From the NCBI GenBank assembly GCA_030533315.1, contig JAUNJL010000028.1:1-30907 (forward strand): DNA of 30,907 nucleotides, in the 5' to 3' direction. The stretch is from Eubacteriales bacterium. GTDB taxonomy: Bacteria > Bacillota_A > Clostridia > Lachnospirales > Lachnospiraceae. This document shows positions 17,237-25,144 of this stretch, in pieces. The notes under the pieces are model-generated. The model worked only from the letters and a program-made list of their open reading frames with translations, had not been told where the DNA came from and made no database searches. The first letter of the stretch is position 1; every line of letters starts with the position of its first letter. The translations under genes and the position numbers were made by a program.

Positions 17237-17293
17237 ATGTACACCTGGAAAGGACTTGTCTATGCCCTTCATGGTTAAGATCACTTCTCCCAC
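15800..17293 (-). CDS. Sugar ABC transporter ATPase (RbsA/MglA type), copy 2
   Basis: First gene of the importer operon and identical in protein sequence to the ATPase at 13112-14605, with the same Walker A (38-46), LTVGKQQ and LSGGNQQK signatures. It starts with GTG, not ATG, preceded by GGAGGGAG. The DNA of codons 1-19 differs from copy 1 at 12 codons (the start codon and 11 silent changes: codons 2, 4, 5, 7, 9, 10, 12, 14, 16, 17, 19), while the rest is the same base for base. Both genes look intact, so one is redundant in function unless expression differs. The promoter and a long structured leader lie upstream (17294-17450). Confidence 0.95.
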   Translation of the reverse strand: MGEVILTMKGIDKSFPGVHALDHVDLEVRKGEVHALMGENGAGKSTLMKVLTGIYTKDSGTITYEGKEVEFTSPRDAQAAGIVIVHQELNMMNHLTVAQNIFIGREMMNGKLINDGKMNEEAAKLFRQLNIDIDPREKMGNLTVGKQQMCEIAKAISHEAKVIVFDEPSAALTESEIEELFKIIRDLREKQLGIVYISHRMDEIKVITDRVTVMRDGGYVGTLITEDCTKDDIINMMVGRVIYEDPKTESSVAPDAPVVLKVDHLCAGKMVRDVSFELRKGEILGFSGLMGAGRTETARALFGADPKESGDVYINGKKVDIKSPMDAVRNGIGYLSEDRKRYGIVVGKSVAENSTMATLDEFMSGLFINKKKEAEIAQKYVDDLKTKTPGVDQLVVNLSGGNQQKVVIAKWLVRNCDILIFDEPTRGIDVGAKSEIYHLMNELVAEGKSIIMISSEMTEILRMSDRIVVMCEGKKTGEIDISEATQENIMHAATLRN

Positions 17294-17379
17294 TTGTCTC
17301 CCTCCATTTCCTTGATATTCCGGCCCGGCTCCCTGCGGCCGGACGGCGGCCTCACCGCCCCGCCCCGCACAGGCCCCTG

Positions 17380-17402
17380 CCCGGGATCCTCATCCTCCCG
17401 GG
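17380..17402 (-). promoter_or_regulatory. Structured leader hairpin of the importer operon
   Basis: CCCGGGA (17380-17386) pairs with TCCCGGG (17396-17402). With CGGAC/GTCCG just before it and GC-rich repeats after it, the about 140-nt leader from the likely transcript start (about 17435) to the GTG at 17293 is highly structured. No known riboswitch class was recognised. Confidence 0.4.
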
Positions 17403-17441
17403 TGAAAGAAACGGACTTCCTGGTCCGATCAAACTATGAAT

Positions 17442-17447
17442 ATTATA
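17442..17447 (-). promoter_or_regulatory. -10 box of the importer operon promoter, lacking a good -35
   Basis: TATAAT on the minus strand, in a run of AT-rich DNA. At the proper distance upstream there is only TTAAAA-like sequence, so the promoter probably needs an activator. The YesN-type regulator encoded at 20347-21966 is the natural candidate. Confidence 0.55.
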
Positions 17448-17486
17448 TGTCCTTCCGCTTCAAATTTTAATGGAAATTTTTATAGA

Positions 17487-17528
17487 AAAAGGTTAAAAAT
17501 TTACGGTTCCGTAACTTTTTAACCTTTT
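17487..17528. terminator. 42-bp near-perfect palindrome: terminator of the sensor operon or activator site
   Basis: Arms 17487-17506 and 17509-17528 match at 19 of 20 positions around a 2-bp centre; the core TTACGGTTCCGTAA is nearly symmetrical. On the minus strand it starts 40 bp past the stop of the sensor binding protein and ends in CCTTTTT, as a terminator would. It also lies about 50-95 bp upstream of the importer transcript start, where an activator would bind. Confidence 0.6.
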
Positions 17529-17567
17529 GGGTATCTCCTTCTTTATTTATTTGATTCTTACGCCCTT

Positions 17568-18560
17568 TTATCTGTTTTTCCCGGTGTCAAAGGGGAACAG
17601 CAGCTTCTCGATCTCACTGCTGTACATGTTTTCCGGCGTCACCAGCTGACAGCCAGAATCCTGTACCCGCTCCACCCTTTCGCCCTGCAGCATCCGGATG
17701 GTCTCCTTTACGCTCATGAAGCCCATTTTGAATGCCTTCTGTACCACAAGCCCCTGAAAGATTCCCTGCTCCATCAGCTGCACCGCCTCCTGAGAGCTGT
17801 CCACCCCCACGATGCGGATATGGTCCTGCGCCCCCGCCTTTTTTACGGCTCTCGCCGCCCCCACGGAGGAATACTCGTTCATGCCTGCGATCATTTCCAG
17901 GTCCGGATACTTTTCCATCAGCTCCGCCGCCAGCTTTTCCGCCTTTTCAAAAAGAGAGTCGCAGTAAACCACCTCCACAATGTTGTTCTGGAGGCTTCCC
18001 AGGCCCTCCCGAAAGCCCCGCTCCCTCTCCACGGCCGTGGAGACTCCCTTGACATGGCTGACAACGGCGATCCTGGCTTCCGCATCCACAAGAGAGCGGG
18101 CGTATTCCCCCAAAAGGCGGCCCGCCTCCAGGTTGTCCGTGGCCACCGTCAGATCCTGCACCTGGCAGGAGGTATAGGAATCCACAAACACCAGGGGGAT
18201 ACCGGCTTTTTTTGCCTCCTCAAAGGCCTCCTCATAGCCCTCAAGACTGGAGGGGGATATGAGGATGGCATCCGGCTTCTCCTCTATGGCCATCCTTAAA
18301 TATTCCTCCTGCTGGCCCACGTCCTGCTCCGTCTCCGGGGCAAGCACCGTCAGGGAGGCGCCGTACTCCGCCGCCGCCATCCTGGTCCCGGAGATCAGCA
18401 AGGTCCAGAAATCATTGGTCCCGTCCTCGGTTTTGGGGATGTAGATCAGAGAGGGGTTTTTGTGGCCGGAGCTTTTTCCGTTCCTCCAAAGAAGGAGGGC
18501 TCCTCCCGCCAAAAGCAGAAGCAGCGCTCCCGCCGCCATCCATTTCCTTCGCTTTTTCAT
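17568..18560 (-). CDS. Membrane-anchored sugar-binding protein of a three-component sensor
   Basis: A 330-residue type-I binding protein held at the cell surface by one N-terminal membrane helix (about 7-25, after a MKKRRK basic start). There is no lipobox cysteine. The outer domain has the ribose-binding-type fold: FWTLLISGTRMAAAEYG, KPDAILISPSSLEGY, GIPLVFVDSY, ATDNLEAGRLLGEY and IRIVGVDSSQEAV. It is too divergent from the importer's binding protein to be a copy. Its ATG overlaps the kinase stop (ATGA, 18557-18560), so the two are coupled. In Clostridium the anchored XylFII protein senses xylose for a LytS/YesN pair; by gene order and domain make-up this protein should play that role here. 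It has no permease of its own. The ligand is unknown. Confidence 0.85.
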   Translation of the reverse strand: MKKRRKWMAAGALLLLLAGGALLLWRNGKSSGHKNPSLIYIPKTEDGTNDFWTLLISGTRMAAAEYGASLTVLAPETEQDVGQQEEYLRMAIEEKPDAILISPSSLEGYEEAFEEAKKAGIPLVFVDSYTSCQVQDLTVATDNLEAGRLLGEYARSLVDAEARIAVVSHVKGVSTAVERERGFREGLGSLQNNIVEVVYCDSLFEKAEKLAAELMEKYPDLEMIAGMNEYSSVGAARAVKKAGAQDHIRIVGVDSSQEAVQLMEQGIFQGLVVQKAFKMGFMSVKETIRMLQGERVERVQDSGCQLVTPENMYSSEIEKLLFPFDTGKNR

Positions 18561-20350
18561 GACTTCTCCTCCTGCCGCCCAGGTATGGTGATGGCGGCGA
18601 CGGTCCCCTGTCCCTTCACGCTTTTGTAGGTGATCCCGTACTCACTTCCATAGTAGAGCTTCAGACGCTTTTGTACATTGTACACGCCCACCCCGTTGGA
18701 GCGGTAGTTGACCTTATGCTTCTCAAAGATATGCTCCAGGACCTCCGGATCCATACCCACGCCGTTGTCCTCCACCTCCAGGACCACCTCGTTTCCCACA
18801 AAGCCTCCCCGGACCTGAAGGAGACCGATGGTATCCTTGTATTTTAGGCCATGGTAAATGGCATTTTCGATGATGGGCTGAAGGACCAGCTTCACAATGG
18901 GCACGTGCAGCACCGCCGGATCCACGTCGATCTGAAATTCCAGCTTGTCCTTGTAGCGCATTTTCTGGATGGTGAGATAGCTTCTGGCATATTCCACCTC
19001 GTTGCCGATGGAGACCACCTCGTCCTCATTGGTGATGCTCTGGCGCAAAAGCCTGGCCAGGGAGGCCGTCATCAAAACCACCTCCTCGTTTTTCTTTCCC
19101 TCCGCCATCCAGATGATAGAGTCCAGGGTATTGTACAGGAAATGCGGGTTAATCTGGGACTGGAGGGCCTTCAGCTCACTTTTTCTCTTTTCCGTCTGTT
19201 CATAGACATTCTGCTCCATCAGCTCCTGGATCCGTCTGGTCATCATGTTAAAGGACTCTGTCAGGCTGCCGATCTCGTTGCGGGAGATCACGGCCACGTC
19301 CCCTGCGGAAAAATCCCCCTCCTGCACCTTGGCCATGGAGTCCCGCAGCCTTTGGATGGGCTTGGTGATGTTCCCGGAGATCACGATGGACAAAAGCAGA
19401 GCCACGATCACCAGCACCACCGCCGTGACCACGTAGCTGGCCCTGGCCTGGCGGGTTTCCTTCAGCAGCTCCGCCATGTTCATACAGCCCACCACCGTCC
19501 ACCCGGTCTTCTCCGAGGGCGAAAGGACATAGATCTTCTGATCGTTTCCCCTTCCCGTCACCACCGTGTCCGACCCGGTCTCTGCGGCCACGGCCATGTT
19601 TTCCGTCTGGAGCTCATTGTAGAGCTGCTGCTGCTGAGGATGATACACGATGTTGCCATCCTGATCCACGATGAACACATAGCCCTTGGAGCCAATGCTG
19701 TTCTGGTCACAAAGCTCACTGATGGCGCTGTAATTCAAGTCGATGAACACCACCCCGTCGCTCTCTCCCCGGCCGGTGTAGCTGCGAATCCCCCGGCTCA
19801 GGGTGATCACCCAGGGTCTTTCCCCCTTAATGACGTGCTGTACGTGGGAGGAGGTGATGATGGACTCGTTGTACTGGCCTACCGCCTTGGTATACCAGGA
19901 CTGGGTGGAAAGATCCAGGTTGGGATTTTTCTTTTTGATCCCCGTATTGAACAGCGCCTCTCCCTCGGCTCCCCCCGTCACGATGCCAATGTTCTTGATG
20001 TCCGACCGCCCCTTCAGGATCAGATCAAACTCCTGCACCAGGCGGCTTTTGCACGCCTCCTTTTCTGAGTCCTGATAAAGGTACTCATGAGCGTCCCCGC
20101 CCCCTGAGATCAGGGATGCGATGTTGTCCATGTAGGTGATGTAGGAATCAATGTTCTGGTTCATCTGGCGGATGATGGTTCTGGTGTAGAGCACGGAGTT
20201 TTCGTAGATGGCATGATTGGTGTACCGGATGGAAACCACGGTCACGGTCACCACCGCACAAAGGACGAGCACGGCCACTGACTCAAATATGGCACTCCGA
20301 ATGCTCCGAAAGTATGGGAGGATACCTCCTCTGTCCCTTTTATCACTCAT
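18557..20350 (-). CDS. Sensor histidine kinase, LytS/YesM type
   Basis: Membrane kinase of 597 residues. TM1 is about 22-42, then a large extracellular double-Cache-like domain (about 45-300), TM2 at about 305-326, a HAMP segment to about 380, the His_kinase domain with QSQINPHFLYNTLDSI (acceptor His403) and a HATPase domain (Asn496, DNGVGM at 528-533, GVGVYNV at 553-559). The outer domain may bind a ligand itself or contact the anchored binding protein encoded next. Start and stop codons overlap both neighbours by four bases (ATGA at 20347-20350 and 18557-18560), so regulator, kinase and binding protein should be made in fixed ratio. Confidence 0.93.
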   Translation of the reverse strand: MSDKRDRGGILPYFRSIRSAIFESVAVLVLCAVVTVTVVSIRYTNHAIYENSVLYTRTIIRQMNQNIDSYITYMDNIASLISGGGDAHEYLYQDSEKEACKSRLVQEFDLILKGRSDIKNIGIVTGGAEGEALFNTGIKKKNPNLDLSTQSWYTKAVGQYNESIITSSHVQHVIKGERPWVITLSRGIRSYTGRGESDGVVFIDLNYSAISELCDQNSIGSKGYVFIVDQDGNIVYHPQQQQLYNELQTENMAVAAETGSDTVVTGRGNDQKIYVLSPSEKTGWTVVGCMNMAELLKETRQARASYVVTAVVLVIVALLLSIVISGNITKPIQRLRDSMAKVQEGDFSAGDVAVISRNEIGSLTESFNMMTRRIQELMEQNVYEQTEKRKSELKALQSQINPHFLYNTLDSIIWMAEGKKNEEVVLMTASLARLLRQSITNEDEVVSIGNEVEYARSYLTIQKMRYKDKLEFQIDVDPAVLHVPIVKLVLQPIIENAIYHGLKYKDTIGLLQVRGGFVGNEVVLEVEDNGVGMDPEVLEHIFEKHKVNYRSNGVGVYNVQKRLKLYYGSEYGITYKSVKGQGTVAAITIPGRQEEKS

Positions 20351-21966
20351 CTGCGGTTCTCCCTGGCATATTCCGTGGGGGTCTTCCCCGTCATTTTCTT
20401 AAAGGAGATGCCAAAATAATGGGGGTCCGAAAAGCCCACCTTCTCTGCGATCTCATAATTCTTCATGGTGGTCCCCAAAAGGAGCTCCTTCGCCTTTTCC
20501 ATCCTGGTGCGGATCAGAACCTCGATAAAGGTCTCCCCCGTCTCCTCCTTGAATATGGTGCTGAAATAGCTGGTGCTGATGTTCAGGTAGGAGCAGATGC
20601 TGTTCAGGCTCAGGCTGGGATCCATATAATTTTTGCGGATGTAGTCCAGGGCAAGGGCCGCCTGGCGCTTCCCGCTGGAGCTGCCTGCCAGGTAGATCCT
20701 GTCCAGCACCAGGAGCACATACTCCCGCACCAGAAGAAAGGCCTGGGAAAAGGTTCTTTTCTCCGTCACCTCATGGGCCCGGCGGTCCCTCTCCCTGGCG
20801 ATCTCCCCATCCTCGGGAAAAATAGACTCCAGGCAGGAGGCGGCCGCCCGCAGAATCATCTGCATACAGACACAGACCTGGCTTTTTCCCACCAGGGAGC
20901 ACTTCAGCTCCTCTTCCATGGAGGACAGGCAGGCCTCCACAGCCTCCCGGTCCCCCGCCTTCACGGCCCCGGCCATGGCCTCCGTCTTCTCCTGCAGACC
21001 GGAGGGGTCCCTTTTTTCCAGCTCCTCCATGTTCAGCAGAAGCCTTCCTCCCAGAAGGTAACGGTACTGAAGCCCCTCCTTCGCCTGGCTGTAGGAACGG
21101 ATCAGATCCTTAGGCTCCTTCACCCAGCCTCCGATCCCCACGGAAACCTCAATGCCAATGACCTCCTGAACCTTCTCCTGGATCTCCCTGCAGACCTCCT
21201 CCACGCACTGGGAAAACTCCCGGCTTTTCGTACCGGAAAACAGGATACAGACCCGGTTATCCCCCTCCTGGTACGCCAGTCCCGCTCCCTTCTCCTTCAC
21301 CAGCTCCTCCGCCACATTGAACAGCACGAAGGCCATGAGGGCGCTCTCCTGGCGTTTTTCCATGTCCACCTGGCAGATGTCTGAATAAAGGTCCATGTCG
21401 AAAACGGCCACCCGGAAGGAGGGGCCCTCCAGCCGGATGTCCAGCTCCTCCAGGCGCTTTAGGCTCTCCCCCACGTCCATGGTGCAGCCCACCAGCGCCT
21501 CTATGGCCTTGGAGCGGATCACCTGAGCGTTTTTCCGGTAATCTCTGGAGGTTTTCGTAAGATTTTCCAGCTTTTCCTTTTCCCGCTTTTTCTGATCCAC
21601 CTTTTCCTTCATTTTTTCGATGACCGCCCGCAGCTCCATGGCGGTCACCGGCTTCAGCATATATTCACTCACGTTGTACTGAATGGCTTTTTTCGCATAT
21701 TCAAATTCGCCGAAGCCGCTGAATATGACAATGACCACGTCCGGGTATTCCTCGTAAAGAAAGCGGCTCAGTTCCATCCCGTCCATGTAGGGCATACAGA
21801 TATCCGTCAGGACAATGTCCACGGGATGGTTTTTCACAAACTCCGCCGCCTGCCGGCCATTCTCACAGTCTCCCACCAGCTGGCAGCCCATCCCCTCCCA
21901 GTCAATATTTTCCCGGATGGCATCCCGGACCAAGATCTCGTCGTCCACAAGCAATATGCGGTACAT
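20347..21966 (-). CDS. Response regulator, YesN/AraC type
   Basis: DNA-binding regulator of 539 residues. The receiver (1-120) has VDDE (7-10), acceptor Asp55 in TDICMPYMDG and Lys105. A long middle region (about 130-430, with a coiled-coil-like stretch near 115-145) is poorly characterised in this family. The C-terminal 100 residues form a double AraC helix-turn-helix (SICSYLNISTSYFSTIFKEE and YEIAEKVGFSDPHYFGISFK). The ATG at 21966 has AGGAGG seven bases upstream; the frame starting seven codons earlier lacks one. It probably activates the importer promoter near 17442 after phosphorylation by the neighbouring kinase. Confidence 0.93.
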   Translation of the reverse strand: MYRILLVDDEILVRDAIRENIDWEGMGCQLVGDCENGRQAAEFVKNHPVDIVLTDICMPYMDGMELSRFLYEEYPDVVIVIFSGFGEFEYAKKAIQYNVSEYMLKPVTAMELRAVIEKMKEKVDQKKREKEKLENLTKTSRDYRKNAQVIRSKAIEALVGCTMDVGESLKRLEELDIRLEGPSFRVAVFDMDLYSDICQVDMEKRQESALMAFVLFNVAEELVKEKGAGLAYQEGDNRVCILFSGTKSREFSQCVEEVCREIQEKVQEVIGIEVSVGIGGWVKEPKDLIRSYSQAKEGLQYRYLLGGRLLLNMEELEKRDPSGLQEKTEAMAGAVKAGDREAVEACLSSMEEELKCSLVGKSQVCVCMQMILRAAASCLESIFPEDGEIARERDRRAHEVTEKRTFSQAFLLVREYVLLVLDRIYLAGSSSGKRQAALALDYIRKNYMDPSLSLNSICSYLNISTSYFSTIFKEETGETFIEVLIRTRMEKAKELLLGTTMKNYEIAEKVGFSDPHYFGISFKKMTGKTPTEYARENRR

Positions 21967-22009
21967 TCTACTTCCTCCTGTCTCCATCTGATTCTGACAG
22001 ACCTGCTTT

Positions 22010-22034
22010 CGGCCGGCGAAGGATCCGCCGGCCG
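22010..22034 (-). other. Strong GC hairpin between reductase and regulator genes
   Basis: A perfect 9-bp repeat, CGGCCGGCG/CGCCGGCCG with a 7-nt loop, stands in the 75-bp gap. No T run follows on the minus strand. It could partly separate expression of the catabolic operon and the sensor operon, or stabilise the 3' end of the upstream mRNA. Confidence 0.5.
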
Positions 22035-22041
22035 CCTGGGG

Positions 22042-23052
22042 CTATTTTACGATCACGCCCTCCTCATCCCAAAGATCATGCCAGTCGGTGGCTCCCGGCC
22101 ACAAGAATACCTGCCCCTTGATCAGGCGGTTGTTTTTCTCCAGCCCCCTGATGATCTCCATTTCCTCCTCCGTCAGAGGATCCTCCGTCACGCATTTCAG
22201 ATTTGCGGTGTAATTCTTTTCTTTTAGAGAAAAGGGAATGGGACTCTGGCCCCTCTGCACCGCCCATTTGATGCAGATCACCGCCGGGTGCACCCCATGG
22301 GCCTGGGCAATCTTTTTGATTTCAGGAAGCTGGATGTCTGCGATATCCTCCGGGGTCTTGTCCCTTTCCGGCCTCTCCGGGGAGCCAATGGGGCAAAAGC
22401 CCACCACCTGGATGTTACGGGCCATACAGTAGTCAAACAGCTCCTGCTGCTGGAAGCAGGGGTGCAGCTCCATCTCGATGGCCGCCGGCAAAATACGGCA
22501 AAGGGGCAGCACGGCCTCCAGCTTGGGAATGGTCATGTTGGACATCCCAATATGCTTTGTCAGCCCCATGTCCACCAGACGCTCCATCTGCCTCCAGGTC
22601 TTCATGAAGCACTCCGCCGTAAAGGGCTTGGAATCTGGATTTCGGGAATCCACGTCACAGTGAGGAGCATGATAGTTGGGAAATGGCCAATGGACATAGT
22701 ACATATCCAGATAATCCAGCCTTAAGTCCTTTAAGGTCTTTGCGCAGGCCAGAAGCACGTCTCCCTCCCCGTGCATATCGTTCCACACCTTGGATGCGAT
22801 AAAAAGCTCCTCTCTTTTTACCACCCCTTCATCAAAGGCCTCCTGGAAAACCCGGCCGATCTGATCCTCGTTTCCGTAGCAGGCGGCACAGTCAAAAGAG
22901 CGGTATCCCACCCGGATAGCCCCTGCCACCGATGCGGAAACGGCGTCGGGATCCGCATGGTCACTGCCGAAGGTGCCCATACCGACGGCGGGCATCCTTG
23001 CCCCTGTAAACAAAGTCCTCTGTGGAACATTCCTTGGGTCGATGGTCATCAT
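22042..23052 (-). CDS. Aldo/keto reductase
   Basis: NAD(P)H-dependent reductase of 336 residues with the AKR barrel. The catalytic tetrad is visible: Asp in RSFDCAACYG, Tyr in the same segment, Lys in FIASKVWND and His in YYVHWPFPN. Other marks are PAVGMGTFG near the start, KHIGMSNMTIPKLE and the late cofactor region IPFSLKEKNYTANL. The substrate cannot be told from sequence; many relatives interconvert aldoses and alditols. Being last in an operon with kinase, dehydrogenase and aldolase genes fits sugar work. The ATG at 23052 is chosen because AAGGAGG lies eight bases before it, seven codons inside the longest frame. Confidence 0.85.
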   Translation of the reverse strand: MMTIDPRNVPQRTLFTGARMPAVGMGTFGSDHADPDAVSASVAGAIRVGYRSFDCAACYGNEDQIGRVFQEAFDEGVVKREELFIASKVWNDMHGEGDVLLACAKTLKDLRLDYLDMYYVHWPFPNYHAPHCDVDSRNPDSKPFTAECFMKTWRQMERLVDMGLTKHIGMSNMTIPKLEAVLPLCRILPAAIEMELHPCFQQQELFDYCMARNIQVVGFCPIGSPERPERDKTPEDIADIQLPEIKKIAQAHGVHPAVICIKWAVQRGQSPIPFSLKEKNYTANLKCVTEDPLTEEEMEIIRGLEKNNRLIKGQVFLWPGATDWHDLWDEEGVIVK

Positions 23053-23081
23053 TGTAAAACCCTCCTTCATCACCTTTTGTC

Positions 23082-24014
23082 CTATCGAATCTTTTTAATC
23101 CGGATCTGGGGGAGCAAAGCCTCCACATCCTCCTTCACGATGAAGCCCGTCTCCTGGCGCAGGGCGTTTGCGGCGGAGACGGCGCTGGCCAGGCGGATGG
23201 TCTCCTCCATCCCAAGGCCCCTCACCATCCCCACAGCAAAGCCGGCAATCATGGAGTCACCGCAGCCCACGGTATTCACCGCCTGAAGCTTCGGCACCTT
23301 CACATCGAACACCCCCTCCTGGCTGGAAACCAGGGAACCTTCCCCTCCCAGGGAGATGGCCACGGTCTCGATGCCATCCTCATGAAGATCCCTGGCCGCC
23401 CGGATCAGGGCCTCCCGGCTGTTCATGGGTTTTCCCGTAAGGGCCCTGATCTCGTCTATATTGGGCTTGATCATCACTGGCCTCTCCAAAAGACACTCCT
23501 CCAGAAGCACCCCGCTGGTATCCAGGATCACCGGCTTTTTCGCCGCCTTCGCCGCCCGGATCAGCTCCTTGTAAAGCCCCGGCCCGGCCCCCTTCGGCGC
23601 ACTTCCAGAGATCACCGCCACCTTGCAGAGAGGAAGCAGCTCCTCCACTGTGCCAACCAGCCTCCTGCAGTCCTCCTGGCAGACGGATATCCCCGATTCC
23701 AAAAGCTCCGTCTGCTGATGGCTTCTTTCATCCCACATATTGATGCAGGTGCGGCTTTCCCCCTGGCACCAGACAAACTGATTCCGAATCTGCCGCTCCT
23801 CCATCTCCTGGGCGATAAAGTCCCCTGCATGACCGCCTACAAAACCGGTGACAATGGCTTTTTCTCCCATAAGCTCCGCCACCCGGGCCACGTTCAGCCC
23901 CTTTCCCCCGGCGCTGACCAGACATTCCTTTACACGGTTTACCTTCTCAATGCCAAAGCCCTCCACCACGTAGCGCTTGTCAATGGCCGCATTGGCCGTC
24001 ACTGTCAAGATCAT
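23082..24014 (-). CDS. PfkB-family phosphosugar kinase (1-phosphofructokinase / tagatose-6-phosphate kinase type)
   Basis: Cytoplasmic kinase of 310 residues in the FruK/LacC branch of PfkB. Family marks are TVTANAAIDKRY (4-15), GGKGLNVARV (36-45), IKPN (182-185) and NTVGCGDSMIAGF (247-259) with catalytic base Asp253. FruK uses fructose-1-phosphate and LacC uses tagatose-6-phosphate, and the two cannot be told apart securely by eye. With GatD-like and GatY-like genes in the same operon and no fructose PTS nearby, a tagatose-6-phosphate-type ketose phosphate is the better guess. It lies 79 bp after the dehydrogenase gene and 29 bp before the reductase gene. Confidence 0.85.
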   Translation of the reverse strand: MILTVTANAAIDKRYVVEGFGIEKVNRVKECLVSAGGKGLNVARVAELMGEKAIVTGFVGGHAGDFIAQEMEERQIRNQFVWCQGESRTCINMWDERSHQQTELLESGISVCQEDCRRLVGTVEELLPLCKVAVISGSAPKGAGPGLYKELIRAAKAAKKPVILDTSGVLLEECLLERPVMIKPNIDEIRALTGKPMNSREALIRAARDLHEDGIETVAISLGGEGSLVSSQEGVFDVKVPKLQAVNTVGCGDSMIAGFAVGMVRGLGMEETIRLASAVSAANALRQETGFIVKEDVEALLPQIRIKKIR

Positions 24015-24093
24015 CTGTTTACCTCTTATCCTTTCTGTCCTCCAGTAAAATGCTCCCCCGTCCCCGGAAAAAAGCGCCCTTTCTGCCTGCCCT

Positions 24094-25137
24094 CTAGGGG
24101 ATCAGAAGTATTTTTCCTTTTACAAGGCCCGGCGTCTTATAGAGCTGGAAGGCCTCCTGGGCCTGGGAGAGGGGCATGGTCCTGTAGATAAAGCCGGGAT
24201 CGAATTTCAGCTGCCCGGTGGCAAAATAATGGGCCGTCAGATCCCATTCCTTCCCCGGAAAGGGGGAACTGTAGGACATCCAGGAGCCGGTGAGCCGAAA
24301 CTCCTTCCGGTTCATGTTTTCCCACTGAGCGGGGGTGAAGGAAAGCTCCTCGTGAGGGGTGCCGATGAAGCAGACGTGAGCCTTATTCGCAGCCAGAGAG
24401 AAGGCCATGTGCATGGTAGGCACCTGACCGGCGGTCTCGAAAACATACTCATATCCCTTGCCTCCGGTAAGGGCCATCGCCTCCTCCAGGAAGCCCTCCT
24501 TCCTGGTGTCGATCACCTCGTCCGCCCCAAGGCGCTTTGCCAGCTCCAGCCTCTCCTGGCTGATGTCGAAGACCACCACCTTCTTTGCCCCGAAGATCCT
24601 CGCCCACTGCATGGTAAACATCCCAATGGTGCCGCCGCCTAAAACTGCAGTGGCCCGTCCGCCCTGATAGCCGTTCTGAAGAAGTCCGTGAAGGGCCACG
24701 GTGGATGGCTCAAACATCGCCCCCTGCTCATAGGAGATGGATGGGTCGAAGGGGATGGCGTTTGCCTGGGGGATCACCACGTAGTCCGCATTGCTCCCCT
24801 GCTGCCTGGAGCCGATGAAGCTGTAATGCCTGCACAGGGAATAATTGCCGTTCTGGCAATCGTCACATTTCATACAGGGCAGGAGGGGAGCGCCGGAAAC
24901 CCGGTCTCCCACCTTCACCTTGGTGACTCCCTCTCCCACCTCCACCACGTCCCCGGAAAACTCATGTCCCAAAACGATGGGGTAAAAATGGACACCATTG
25001 TGAAGAACCCTGGGAATGTCGGAACCACAGATTCCGGAGGCCCGAACCTTGATCTTCACCTGCCCTGCGCCTGTCTGAGGCTCCTCCACCTCCAGGTAGC
25101 GCACATCCTCATTTGCTGTTACAACCGCTGCTTTCAT
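24094..25137 (-). CDS. Zinc-dependent polyol-phosphate dehydrogenase, GatD-like
   Basis: Medium-chain alcohol dehydrogenase of 347 residues. Catalytic zinc ligands are Cys37, His58 and Glu59 (GHEFSGDVVEVG), with Glu143 also likely near. The structural zinc site is Cys88, 91, 94 and 102. The nucleotide fold has GGGTIG (167-172), and Asp in VVFDIS suggests NAD preference. The segments SGICGSDIPR, HFYPIVLGHEFSG, PLLPC, FIGSR, GSWMSYSSPFPGKEW and the end GKILLIP are very close to what I recall of E. coli GatD, galactitol-1-phosphate 5-dehydrogenase, so oxidation of a hexitol phosphate to tagatose-6-phosphate or a similar ketose phosphate is the leading guess. Its ribosome site lies in the last codons of the kinase gene, 7 bp upstream. 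Confidence 0.85.
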   Translation of the reverse strand: MKAAVVTANEDVRYLEVEEPQTGAGQVKIKVRASGICGSDIPRVLHNGVHFYPIVLGHEFSGDVVEVGEGVTKVKVGDRVSGAPLLPCMKCDDCQNGNYSLCRHYSFIGSRQQGSNADYVVIPQANAIPFDPSISYEQGAMFEPSTVALHGLLQNGYQGGRATAVLGGGTIGMFTMQWARIFGAKKVVVFDISQERLELAKRLGADEVIDTRKEGFLEEAMALTGGKGYEYVFETAGQVPTMHMAFSLAANKAHVCFIGTPHEELSFTPAQWENMNRKEFRLTGSWMSYSSPFPGKEWDLTAHYFATGQLKFDPGFIYRTMPLSQAQEAFQLYKTPGLVKGKILLIP

Positions 25138-25144
25138 GCTCTTT

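Noticed and set aside
15800..17293. ATPase copy 2 as a pseudogene
   Set aside because: The frame is full length, identical in protein to copy 1 and has a good ribosome site with a GTG start, so it should be functional.
18851..20068. Plus-strand open frame of 405 codons antisense to the LytS/YesM-type kinase
   Set aside because: His/Asp/Leu-rich with no domain, fully inside a convincing kinase gene.
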